NCBI GenBank assembly: GCA_900540985.1
Contig: UQIC01000007.1
Span: 11,905 to 75,904 of the forward strand
Direction: 5' to 3'
DNA: 64,000 bases
From: an uncultured Collinsella sp.
GTDB lineage: Bacteria > Actinomycetota > Coriobacteriia > Coriobacteriales > Coriobacteriaceae
A program made the translations under genes and the position numbers. Positions 50,725-58,788 of this stretch are shown here, piece after piece (the stretch's first letter is position 1; each line of letters starts with the position of its first letter). The notes below the pieces were generated by a model. That model was given only the letters and a program-made list of their open reading frames with translations. It did no database searches and was not told where the DNA came from.

Positions 50725-53700
50725 CTAGCGCTTCTTTGGGATCGACCTAAGGCGAGCGAACCATAGGGCTGCGGCACCCGAGGTCAGGAGCGCGGTGATG
50801 CAAGCGGCGATGGGAACTGATCCTGTTGCCGGTAGGTCCTGCGGTAGGGTACAGCGTTGAATGACGCTGTCCTCGTCATGTGACTCAAGTTTATCGCCGC
50901 CACCGTTGCGGCAAAGATCGACGCGCGCGCTGTTGGTGAGTGCGGTTTGGGGCGTATAAGCCGACGTTGCCTGCATGTGTACGACTGCGCCCCGAGCGTC
51001 TGTGCCAAGGATTGCTTTGGCATCGTCAAGGTCGTCGTGCTCATCTTTGAGATCATCGCGGGTCCAAGAATCCGCATCGCTTCGAGTCGTAAAGTCGGCG
51101 GCTACCGCACCGTATTCAATTCGAATGCCTGTTACGACGGTATTGGATGCAAGGTCGAGCTCTTCCGCCTCGAGTGTGGTGGATTCCGTGGTCGAGACAT
51201 CCGCCTTCCAGAGGCGCCAGCCGTCGTAATCGACGAGGCGGCAGTCCTCACCAAGGCTCTCTTTTACTTCGTCGGACTCAAGCCAAGGATTTTCGTGTCC
51301 ATCGTCAAGTGTCGCGTTCGCCGGCTCATCGACGTCTGTCGAGTCCAACGGCGTCGTGCGATACCACACGTTGCACAGACCGTTGAGGTCGCCGATGGCG
51401 ACGGGGGTTTCGATTGAGATGAATCTCGCCGTGCCGTCTTTGGCGCACTCAAGATCATCGGTAATCGTAAACTCATCAACCCAAGTAGCGGAATCGTTTC
51501 GAGCATCGATGGTATAGGAGAAAAGCCCATCACTATTGGTTTGCGTCGTGGCGCGGTTTTTACCATCGCCGTTAGCCAACAGGCCTTTTTCGATAGGTTG
51601 GACAAGTTCCTGACGCTTGTCGACCTGTCCCTTGATCTCGATGGGCGCATCCTTCATCGCGACGGGTTGGACATCTCCCGTATCCTTTATTTCAAACGTT
51701 ATCTCCTCGGCAAGGTCATAGGTCCGCGGAGACATCATTTCGCGCAACGAGTAGGTGCCGGGTGCAAGATGTTCGACGCGGTGCGGCTTGTCGGATGAGG
51801 TCCAGGAGTCTATTTCGGTTTTATCGGGACCATATAAGGTGAGTTGTGCGCCTTCCACTTCCTGCTCACCGCTTGCATCGACCTTGGAGATATCAACCTT
51901 GGTGTAATCGTCGGATACGTTAAGCCGTGCTTCTACGACGGGTGTTTTCTGGTCGGCATAAGTAAGGTCGACAATATGGGATGTCCGATCGAGTAAAAAG
52001 CCTGCCGGCGCTTGAGTCTCGACGACCTCGTAGCGTGCGGTGCCAGATCCCAGCGGGAGGTTGTCCGCGCGTGCTTCTCCAGTTTCATCCGACGTGACGG
52101 TCGCGACGGTCTCACCGTCGAGCGCGGCAATGCTACCGTCGGGGCGCACGATATCACCCGAGGCACGGATCTCAAAGACGGCGCCCGCGAGGCTGCTGCC
52201 GTCTATGGCATCGGTTTTAACGATCCTGATGTTTCCGGTCGCGGCGTGGTCATAATACGAGGCGATTGCAACGGGCGTTAGGTTCATGTCGGCGGGTATG
52301 TTTACCTCGATTTCTTCGCCGACAAGATAGGGCTCTTTGGCCGAGGTTTCGCGTACATAATAGGTGCCCGGTACGAGCGATTCGGGCAGTGTGACGGTCC
52401 CGGTCGCGTCAGTCGTAAAGGTGTCCATTACGTTATGTGCTGGATACCAGCAAGTTTGTGAGACAGGTTCGTGATTGCTGTCGAGGAGTTGGAAGGTGAA
52501 TCCGGCTAGTGGAACAGAAGCGCCTGTTTGGGCATCGCGTTTTACAATCTGGAGATGCGTCGACAGAGCGTGGTTATCCACGATATATTGAAGCTCGGCG
52601 CCGTTGGAAATCTGATTGGCCCCGACGGTCCATTCCCCTGCACGTTTAAAACCCTCGGGGACGGTTTCCGGAACCTCGCGAACCGTGTAGCCGGCACGGT
52701 CGTATGGGACGGCTCCGTGGACACCGGCGGGTCGCTTACCTGTGCCGAACCATGCTTCGGGCTGGTCTTTGGTGGAGGCAAAGCCATAGATGTTTGTGGT
52801 CAGTGTGCCAACAACCTGCTGAGAGCTGTTGCTGACAACCTCAAAGACAACACCACCCGCCGGCTGCTCCAGGCCGGATTGGTCGCTATTGCCGTAATCC
52901 TTGAATTTGGAAATCTCAAGGTCAAACGCAATGGAGATATCGGAAATGCGAGATTCGATCTCGACCACGCCTGAATCGCCGAGCTGGTCGGCTCCAACGG
53001 TATAGGTCCAGCTGTCGTTGGATGGCAGGTAGCCCTCGGGGGCTTTTGATTCGTAGATGGTAAAGGTTCCTAAGGGGACATCGGCGAGGGTGGCCCGACC
53101 GCTTTCGTCGGTCGTGAGGATTTGCGCCCATCCAGGGGTTGATTGCGACACACACGTGAACTCTGCTCCTGCGAGTGAAGATCCCGCCTGGGGGCCGGCA
53201 TTCGTCGCGGCATCGAGTTTTACGATATGCAGGTTGATGATGCCGGGCTGTTCATCAATGGCGACCTGTCCACCGTCATTCCCCGTGGTAAAGGCGATGC
53301 GATCACGACGGGGGACATAGCCGGCCGGCGCCTTCGTTTCAACTAGGTAGTATGCAGTGTTGGGCAGAAGAGTTGCTTGCGCCCGACCGTTGCTGTCCAT
53401 CTGGATGGTGCCGACACGCGCGCCGCTGGCGCTCTCAAAAATATCGAATGTTGCCCCGCCAAACTGATAAGTATTGTTTCCGCTGGTAATGGCAGCGTTT
53501 GCAGACTGCTTTTGGAAGGAAACAGAGACCGCCGGCAGTACATAGAGCATGTCCTGACGTTTGCTGCCGCCCGATACGGCTCCTAGATAGCGTCGCGCGC
53601 GGTGCGGAGCGGCTTTGATGTTTCCTGATTTTGCGCTGTCGTGGAGCCACCGCGCCGCCGCCACGACTTCATTGTCAGCGGTAAAGTGCCCACTCTTGGT

Positions 53701-54156
53701 TTTGCCCTGAGCGGTCGTGTAAGAGTAAGTACCGTCGACATGGGTAGTGCCGTTGAGCATCCATACGGCAAGCTGGGTTGCGGCGCGGGCGCGATCGGGT
53801 GAAAGATGGTAACCGCCAAACGACGTGGCGGTAGGATATCCGTGACAAACGATTGCCGCGAACTCGTCGTCGAGCCACACCCAGCCTTGATCAAAGTTGA
53901 GCCATGGGCCGCCCGGCTTGGTGGGGCCGGGGCGCTCCTGGTTCATGCAGTAGGCAATCGAGGCGTCTTGAGCTTCATACTTGCCGATGAAGAAGGGCCC
54001 ACAATCATCGCTAATAGTGCGGAAGCCGAGCTGACCGTAGCCATCGACGGCAAATGCGGCTCCCGGTGTCAGGCAGCCGAAAAGCAGGAAGAGGAGCAGG
54101 AGCAGCGGACCTGTTGCGATTGCGCTGTGGACAGAGTGCGTGGGTGCGTTGGACAT
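50725..54156 (-). CDS. LPXTG surface adhesin with thioester domain and SpaA/Cna-B repeats
   Basis: 1143-aa cell-wall-anchored protein. Signal peptide to about residue 36 (ends AAFA). Thioester domain next: Cys70 in YCMN and Gln128 in TQLAVW are the two residues expected to form the internal thioester that binds host or surface amines. Then about six Cna-B/SpaA-type domains with recurring GATFDI, GAEFTC, GAVFEI and YxVxETxAPxGY motifs that usually form isopeptide cross-links. A further domain (about 870-1060) rich in Asp and Trp follows. The sorting signal LPATG is at about 1108-1112, then a hydrophobic segment and RSIPKKR. No sortase lies in the window. AAGGAG precedes the ATG. Confidence 0.93.
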   Translation of the reverse strand: MSNAPTHSVHSAIATGPLLLLLFLLFGCLTPGAAFAVDGYGQLGFRTISDDCGPFFIGKYEAQDASIAYCMNQERPGPTKPGGPWLNFDQGWVWLDDEFAAIVCHGYPTATSFGGYHLSPDRARAATQLAVWMLNGTTHVDGTYSYTTAQGKTKSGHFTADNEVVAAARWLHDSAKSGNIKAAPHRARRYLGAVSGGSKRQDMLYVLPAVSVSFQKQSANAAITSGNNTYQFGGATFDIFESASGARVGTIQMDSNGRAQATLLPNTAYYLVETKAPAGYVPRRDRIAFTTGNDGGQVAIDEQPGIINLHIVKLDAATNAGPQAGSSLAGAEFTCVSQSTPGWAQILTTDESGRATLADVPLGTFTIYESKAPEGYLPSNDSWTYTVGADQLGDSGVVEIESRISDISIAFDLEISKFKDYGNSDQSGLEQPAGGVVFEVVSNSSQQVVGTLTTNIYGFASTKDQPEAWFGTGKRPAGVHGAVPYDRAGYTVREVPETVPEGFKRAGEWTVGANQISNGAELQYIVDNHALSTHLQIVKRDAQTGASVPLAGFTFQLLDSNHEPVSQTCWYPAHNVMDTFTTDATGTVTLPESLVPGTYYVRETSAKEPYLVGEEIEVNIPADMNLTPVAIASYYDHAATGNIRIVKTDAIDGSSLAGAVFEIRASGDIVRPDGSIAALDGETVATVTSDETGEARADNLPLGSGTARYEVVETQAPAGFLLDRTSHIVDLTYADQKTPVVEARLNVSDDYTKVDISKVDASGEQEVEGAQLTLYGPDKTEIDSWTSSDKPHRVEHLAPGTYSLREMMSPRTYDLAEEITFEIKDTGDVQPVAMKDAPIEIKGQVDKRQELVQPIEKGLLANGDGKNRATTQTNSDGLFSYTIDARNDSATWVDEFTITDDLECAKDGTARFISIETPVAIGDLNGLCNVWYRTTPLDSTDVDEPANATLDDGHENPWLESDEVKESLGEDCRLVDYDGWRLWKADVSTTESTTLEAEELDLASNTVVTGIRIEYGAVAADFTTRSDADSWTRDDLKDEHDDLDDAKAILGTDARGAVVHMQATSAYTPQTALTNSARVDLCRNGGGDKLESHDEDSVIQRCTLPQDLPATGSVPIAACITALLTSGAAALWFARLRSIPKKR

Positions 54157-54410
54157 GGCTGCTCCTTATCCCTCGTGCGCCGCACGGGGAGGCTGCGACG
54201 CGTAGGATGAGGCTACCCCCGAGGTTCATGCGGGTAAGTACCGGAGCCTGACCAAAAGCTTGCCCATTTCCTGACAAATTGAGCTCAAATATAACAATCA
54301 AGCAAAAGTGCAGGTAGAAGATAGGGAGAACAGGAGGTCAAAGGTCCTCATCTCCACAATTGACGCGATTTTCAAACGAATCTCCACAGCTAAAACAAGC
54401 ATCGCCACCC
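54157..54410. promoter_or_regulatory. Adhesin leader and gap before tRNA-Gly
   Basis: The first about 100 bp upstream of the adhesin contain short GC-rich inverted repeats (for example CGTGCG/CGCACG near 54177-54190, and GGTA/TACC blocks) that could fold as a leader; no known riboswitch consensus was matched. The rest is AT-rich and without a frame. Confidence 0.45.
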
Positions 54411-54440
54411 TTGTATCGAACAAGACAACCGCGTTATACT
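54411..54440 (+). promoter_or_regulatory. tRNA-Gly promoter
   Basis: -35-like TTGTAT (54411-54416), 18-bp spacer, -10 TATACT (54435-54440), 13 bp before the tRNA. Confidence 0.7.
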
Positions 54441-54453
54441 AGCCAGCACACAA

Positions 54454-54528
54454 GCGGGCATCGCCAAGTGGTAAGGCATCAGCTTCCCAAGCTGACACTC
54501 GCGGGTTCGAGTCCCGTTGCCCGCTCCA
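54454..54528 (+). tRNA. tRNA-Gly (anticodon CCC)
   Basis: Acceptor stem GCGGGCA/TGCCCGC, anticodon stem-loop CAGCTTCCCAAGCTG with anticodon CCC, T-arm CGCGGGTTCGAGTCCCG, encoded CCA at 54526-54528. Confidence 0.97.
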
Positions 54529-54538
54529 TTCGAATTTC

Positions 54539-54573
54539 AGGCACGGTAACGTTTCGTTACCGTGCCTTTTTCA
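54539..54573 (+). terminator. Terminator of tRNA-Gly
   Basis: AGGCACGGTAACG and CGTTACCGTGCCT form a 13-bp stem with a TTT loop, followed by TTTTTC. Confidence 0.92.
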
Positions 54574-54580
54574 ATAAAGT

Positions 54581-54720
54581 GCCGGGACTCGAACCCGACA
54601 GGGTGCGAGCGTTAAATAAACGCGAAGCGTTTATAGCGAGCAGGCAAGGTCGCCGATAGGCGACCGCAGCCGGTGCGTATTTGCGAAGCAAATACGCAGA
54701 CGTCCCGTTGCCCGCTCCAT
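54581..54720. repeat. tRNA-tail element, copy 1 (tRNA-Gly)
   Basis: Begins with an inverted T-arm-like word (GACTCGAACCCGACAGGG), then three hairpins with GAA or GAT loops: ATAAACGC/GCGTTTAT (54616-54634), GGTCGCC/GGCGACC (54648-54665), GCGTATTTGC/GCAAATACGC (54675-54697). It ends with a 19-bp exact copy (54702-54720) of the tRNA-Gly 3' end (54511-54529). Confidence 0.8.
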
Positions 54721-54848
54721 CGACCAGGGTGGATTTTGGGAAAAGCGGATTCAACCGACGTTACCGCCGCTTCCCCGGACCGGGGCATGCCGACCGCAGC
54801 CGGTGCGGATTTGCGAAGCAAATGCGCAGACGTCCCCATGGCCGCTCT
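54721..54848. repeat. tRNA-tail element, copy 2 (tRNA-Gly, partial)
   Basis: Positions 54791-54836 repeat 54661-54706 of copy 1 with two or three changes, including the third hairpin. The terminal tRNA-like tail is degenerate (CCCCATGGCCGCTC). The first part has its own inverted repeats (AAGCGG...CCGCTT, CCCCGG..CCGGGG). Confidence 0.7.
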
Positions 54849-54951
54849 TGCGGCAAAATGTTAGGTTAATGCCTGCTGCCCATACTTGCACCTGCGCACG
54901 GTACAATGGATGGGTTACGACCAACGTGCCAATAACCAAAAAGGAGCCGCT

Positions 54952-56298
54952 ATGATCGATCGCTATACCCGCCCGGAGATGGGACACATTTTCTCCCTCG
55001 AGAACAAGTACGCCATTTGGCAGGAGATCGAGGTCTTGGCCTGCGAGGCCCAGGCGGAGCTCGGCAAGATCGGTATTTCCAAAGACGAGGCCCAGTGGAT
55101 CCGCGACCATGCCAACTTTGAGAAGGCGAAGGTCGATGAGATCGAGGAAGTCACGCGCCACGACGTCATTGCCTTCCTGACCAACATGAAGGAGTACATC
55201 GATGCCGATGTTCCCGAGGGCGACCCCAAGCCCAGCCGCTGGGTTCACTATGGCATGACCAGCTCCGATCTGGGCGACACGGCCCTGTGCTACCAGCTCA
55301 CCCAGGCCTGCGACCTGATCATCGAGGACGTCAAAAAACTCGGCGAGATCTGCAAGCGTCGCGCCTTTGAGGAGCGCAACACGCTCTGCGCCGGCCGTAC
55401 TCATGGCATCCATGCCGAGCCGATGACCTTCGGCATGAAGTTTGGCTCTTGGGCCTGGGAGCTCAAGCGCGATCTGGACCGTCTTGAGGATGCCCGCAAG
55501 AACGTTGCCTTTGGTGCCATCTCGGGCGCTGTCGGCACGTACAGCTCCATCGAGCCGTTTGTCGAGGAATATGTCTGCGAGCACCTGGGCCTGGTTCACG
55601 ACCCGCTGTCCACGCAGGTTATTAGCCGCGATCATCACGCCTACCTCGCCGGCGTTCTTGCCACCACCGCGGCCACCTGTGAGCGCATCGCTACCGAGGT
55701 TCGCAATCTGCAGAAGACCGATACACTCGAGGCCGAGGAGCCGTTCCGTAAGGGCCAAAAGGGCAGCTCAGCCATGCCGCACAAGCGCAACCCCATCACC
55801 ATGGAGAAAGTCTGCGGTCTGTCGCGCGTCGTGAAGTCCAACGCCCAGGTTGCCTTCGATAACGTCGCCCTGTGGCACGAGCGTGACATTTCGCACTCCT
55901 CTGCCGAGCGCGTCGCCCAGGCCGATAGCTTCATCGCCCTCGACCACATGTTCCAGTGCCTCATCCGCGTTATCGACGGCCTGCAGCTGTATCCCGCCCG
56001 CATGATGGCCAACCTCAATAAGACCCGCGGCCTCATCTTCTCTTCCAAGGTACTGCTCGCCCTCGTCGACACGGGCATCACCCGCGAGGACGCGTACACC
56101 ATTGTGCAGGAGAACGCTATGGCAACCTGGCACGAGGTACAGGATTGTGTCTCCGGCCCCACCTTTAAGGAGCGTCTCGAGGCCGACCCGCGCTGCACCG
56201 TCAGTCAGGAGAAGCTCGACGAGATCTTTGATCCGTGGGACTTCCTCACCCGTATCGACACGGTCTTTGATCGTCTGGAGCAGCTGAGCTTCGAGTAG
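54952..56298 (+). CDS. purB: Adenylosuccinate lyase
   Basis: 448-aa enzyme catalysing two steps of purine synthesis: SAICAR to AICAR plus fumarate, and adenylosuccinate to AMP plus fumarate. The superfamily signature GSSAMPHKRNPI is at about 280-291. His in RTHGIHAEP and the MTSSDLGDTA segment (about 103) are present. The ATG at 54952 follows AAGGAG. Monocistronic; purC lies 4 kb downstream on the same strand. Confidence 0.97.
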   Translation: MIDRYTRPEMGHIFSLENKYAIWQEIEVLACEAQAELGKIGISKDEAQWIRDHANFEKAKVDEIEEVTRHDVIAFLTNMKEYIDADVPEGDPKPSRWVHYGMTSSDLGDTALCYQLTQACDLIIEDVKKLGEICKRRAFEERNTLCAGRTHGIHAEPMTFGMKFGSWAWELKRDLDRLEDARKNVAFGAISGAVGTYSSIEPFVEEYVCEHLGLVHDPLSTQVISRDHHAYLAGVLATTAATCERIATEVRNLQKTDTLEAEEPFRKGQKGSSAMPHKRNPITMEKVCGLSRVVKSNAQVAFDNVALWHERDISHSSAERVAQADSFIALDHMFQCLIRVIDGLQLYPARMMANLNKTRGLIFSSKVLLALVDTGITREDAYTIVQENAMATWHEVQDCVSGPTFKERLEADPRCTVSQEKLDEIFDPWDFLTRIDTVFDRLEQLSFE

Positions 56299-56324
56299 GT
56301 TCGGGCATAACGTTAGCTTTTTAG

Positions 56325-56362
56325 GGCGCTTTGCTGGTAATGTGTGTTGCCGGCAAAGCGCC
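56325..56362 (+). terminator. Probable purB terminator hairpin
   Basis: GGCGCTTTGCTGG and CCGGCAAAGCGCC form a 13-bp stem with one wobble pair, followed by a weakly T-rich tract. Confidence 0.65.
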
Positions 56363-56426
56363 TCGTTGCATTTAGGGAAAGACGGGGATAATAGTCGTCT
56401 CGAATAACATTCTGAGAGGGGATCGC

Positions 56427-56690
56427 ATGATTTCGTTTGATTACAAGCCTCAGGGCGTGTGTGCTCGCAATATTCACCTTGATCTTTCCGATGACGGCAA
56501 CAAGGTGATGGGCGTTGAGTTTACCGGCGGCTGCGACGGCAATCTCAAGGCAATCTCCAAGCTGGTCGAGGGCGCTCCTGCCGATCGCGTAATCGAGGTT
56601 CTCGCCGGTAATACCTGCGGTATGAAAAAGACCTCCTGCGCCGACCAGCTTACGCGCGCCATCGAGGCCGCTCGCGCCGAGATCGCCTAA
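56427..56690 (+). CDS. TSCPD-domain protein (TIGR03905-like)
   Basis: 87-aa protein made almost entirely of a TSCPD domain, the small Cys-containing module also found at the end of some ribonucleotide reductases: PQGVCARNI, VEFTGGCDGNLKAISKLVEG, and GNTCGMKKTSCADQL. The Cys residues suggest a metal or redox role. Its stop overlaps the start of the following lipoprotein gene by one base. Function unknown. Confidence 0.85.
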   Translation: MISFDYKPQGVCARNIHLDLSDDGNKVMGVEFTGGCDGNLKAISKLVEGAPADRVIEVLAGNTCGMKKTSCADQLTRAIEAARAEIA

Positions 56691-57901
56691 TGGGTATCGC
56701 CGATCACATCAAGAACGGAATATCGCGTCGCGGCTTTGTACTCGGTGGGGCTGCCGCGGGCGCTGCCACGGTGCTTGCCGGATGCTCGAAAAAAACGGGC
56801 ACCAGCGATGATGCCGCCGGCGAGCCGCAGGTTATCAAGGATGATTCCAAAATCATCTCGATTACGGATGAGTACGAGGCAGTCGACATCGATCTTGAGC
56901 CGGCGGCGTCATGGACGCTGCCTCTGGGTACGCTGCTGTACTACTGCGACGGCGATTACGCCGCGGCGATGATGGCGCCCGCATCGGCACTGCACGCCAA
57001 CACACTCGGTGTGCTCAACCTGGGCGATGGCTCGCTTACCACATTAATCGAGGATCCTATCGAGGGCACGGGATATGCATTCTACGATGTCCGTGCCGGC
57101 GACAGCGTATTCGCGTGGGTTGAGATGAACTTTGCCAATTCATCGTGGAAGCTCTACGGTCAAAATCTGTCGGGCGCTTCGCTCTCTGGCGACGTGGTTG
57201 AGCTCGATCGAGGTGGCAAGGACTATGATCCGCCGCTGTTTACGGCGTTCGGGTCATCAGTCATCTGGTATAAAATGCCCTCGGCAGGTGGCAATAAAAC
57301 GAGTAGCGATTCGTTTTGCTATCGTCGCTCGCTTGATGAATCCAAGGCCGAGACAATTTGGAAATCGACGGGTCGCTTTGCATCGGCCCCGCGCGCGAGC
57401 GACGGCATTTTGACCATCTCGCCGCGTGTCCGCAACGACGAGGGCGTCTACTACGGCATAACGGCAATCGATCTGACCGACGGCAACAACACCAAGCGTG
57501 CCCAGTTGGTCCTTCCTTCGTCAGTTTCGCCTTTCGAGGCCGTATATATGGGCGATACCTTCGTGTTTTCTATCGAGGCGGCCTATAGTGGCGTGGGCAG
57601 CCTGGGCAATATGGGCACGTATATCGGTAATGAGGGAGGGCCGTACCTCTTCCTGTCACGCGAGCCGCTCGCATGTGCGGCTGGCAAGAAGAATAAATAC
57701 CTTGTTAAGGTACAGGCGTCGCATTTCCTGATCGACACCTCTGCCAAGACCTATGGCTCGCTGCTGTCGCCCGACCGCGCTTTGGAGTATGGCGATTATC
57801 CAGCTACGGCGGGAAAATCGGACTCATTCCTTACATACGCCACGGTGCGCAACAGCCAGGGTATACCAGAGACGGTCACTGCACGCCTATTCTCTCTTTA
57901 A
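56690..57901 (+). CDS. Tat-exported lipoprotein of unknown function
   Basis: 403-aa protein. The N-terminus has a twin-arginine signal (SRRGFVLGGAA, residues 12-22) and a lipobox (VLAGC, Cys32), so it is exported folded and attached to the outer face of the membrane. The mature part looks like a beta-propeller-type protein (repeated short strands such as SVFAWVEMNF, SSVIWYKMP, GVYYGITAIDL); similar architecture is seen in extracellular sensor or scaffold lipoproteins. It overlaps the TSCPD gene by one base and precedes the two-component system by 153 bp. Confidence 0.82.
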   Translation: MGIADHIKNGISRRGFVLGGAAAGAATVLAGCSKKTGTSDDAAGEPQVIKDDSKIISITDEYEAVDIDLEPAASWTLPLGTLLYYCDGDYAAAMMAPASALHANTLGVLNLGDGSLTTLIEDPIEGTGYAFYDVRAGDSVFAWVEMNFANSSWKLYGQNLSGASLSGDVVELDRGGKDYDPPLFTAFGSSVIWYKMPSAGGNKTSSDSFCYRRSLDESKAETIWKSTGRFASAPRASDGILTISPRVRNDEGVYYGITAIDLTDGNNTKRAQLVLPSSVSPFEAVYMGDTFVFSIEAAYSGVGSLGNMGTYIGNEGGPYLFLSREPLACAAGKKNKYLVKVQASHFLIDTSAKTYGSLLSPDRALEYGDYPATAGKSDSFLTYATVRNSQGIPETVTARLFSL

Positions 57902-57960
57902 GCTTAGAGGGGTTAAAAAGGCGCCAACAGGGGAATAAACGCGTTGTAATTGTGAGTACC

Positions 57961-58000
57961 GCCCGCCGAGCTGCCGCGTCATAGCGGCATCTGGCGGGCT
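57961..58000 (+). other. Hairpin between lipoprotein and response regulator
   Basis: GCCCGCC...GGCGGGC outer stem with inner GCCGC/GCGGC stem. No T tract. Probably ends or protects the upstream message. Confidence 0.5.
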
Positions 58001-58054
58001 CAGGTGCGTTAAAATGGGCTTGTTCTTAGCTAATTGAGACAGGGGGGCCGTGTT

Positions 58055-58777
58055 ATGGCTTCAGATGCAAAAAAGATTCTGCTGGTCGAGGATGAGAAGG
58101 CAATCCGTGACGCCGTCGCTGCCTATCTCGAGCGCGAAGGCTACTGGGTTGTGGGCGTCGGCGACGGCCAGTCCGCGATCGAGGAGTTCGAGAAGCATCA
58201 GTTCGACCTGGTCGTGCTCGACCTTATGCTCCCCAAGATCCCCGGCGAGCGCGTTTGCCGCACCATTCGCGATACCTCGGATGTTCCCATCATCATGCTG
58301 ACGGCTAAGGGCGAGATCGAGGACCGTATTATCGGTCTTGAGCTCGGTGCCGACGACTATCTGATTAAGCCGTTCTCGCCGCGCGAGCTCGTCGCTCGCG
58401 TTCGCGCTCTGTTCCGCCGTGCCCATCAGGCCGACGAGCCCGCCGTCGAGGTACTCGACTTCGGCGATCTGGTCATCGATATCTCGGGCCACAAGATCTT
58501 GGTCGAGGGCAAGGAAGTCGATCTGACGGCTTCCGAGTTCAAGCTGCTCACCACGCTTGCCCGCCATCCCGGCCGTGTGTATAACCGCATGGAGCTGGTC
58601 GAGAAAGTGCTCGGGTATGACTTTGAGGGCTATGAGCGCACCATCGATAGCCACGTGAAGAATCTTCGCGCCAAGCTGGGCGATGATCCCAAGAAGCCCA
58701 AGTGGCTCTACACCGTCCATGGTGTCGGCTATCGCTTCGAGGCTCCGGCCAAGACCGATAAGTCGGACGAGAAATAG
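58055..58777 (+). CDS. OmpR-family response regulator
   Basis: 240-aa DNA-binding regulator. Receiver domain about 6-118 with phosphoacceptor Asp56 (DLVVLDLMLP) and KPFSPREL; winged-helix output domain about 130-230 with the typical NRMELVEKVLG and RTIDSHVKNLRAKLGDD. The ATG at 58055 has GGGGGG upstream; an earlier in-frame start lacks one. It forms an operon with the kinase (11-bp gap). The closest general types are RegX3/WalR-like; the signal is unknown. Confidence 0.93.
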   Translation: MASDAKKILLVEDEKAIRDAVAAYLEREGYWVVGVGDGQSAIEEFEKHQFDLVVLDLMLPKIPGERVCRTIRDTSDVPIIMLTAKGEIEDRIIGLELGADDYLIKPFSPRELVARVRALFRRAHQADEPAVEVLDFGDLVIDISGHKILVEGKEVDLTASEFKLLTTLARHPGRVYNRMELVEKVLGYDFEGYERTIDSHVKNLRAKLGDDPKKPKWLYTVHGVGYRFEAPAKTDKSDEK

Positions 58778-58788
58778 GGAAATCACAT

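Noticed and set aside
54157..54260. Possible cyclic-di-GMP riboswitch in the adhesin leader
   Set aside because: Short inverted repeats are present but the conserved GEMM core was not found.
54557..54839. Minus-strand frames behind tRNA-Gly (for example ending ARTLSGSSPGTLLKKAR)
   Set aside because: They are translations of the hairpin elements and T-arm-like words, without start signals.
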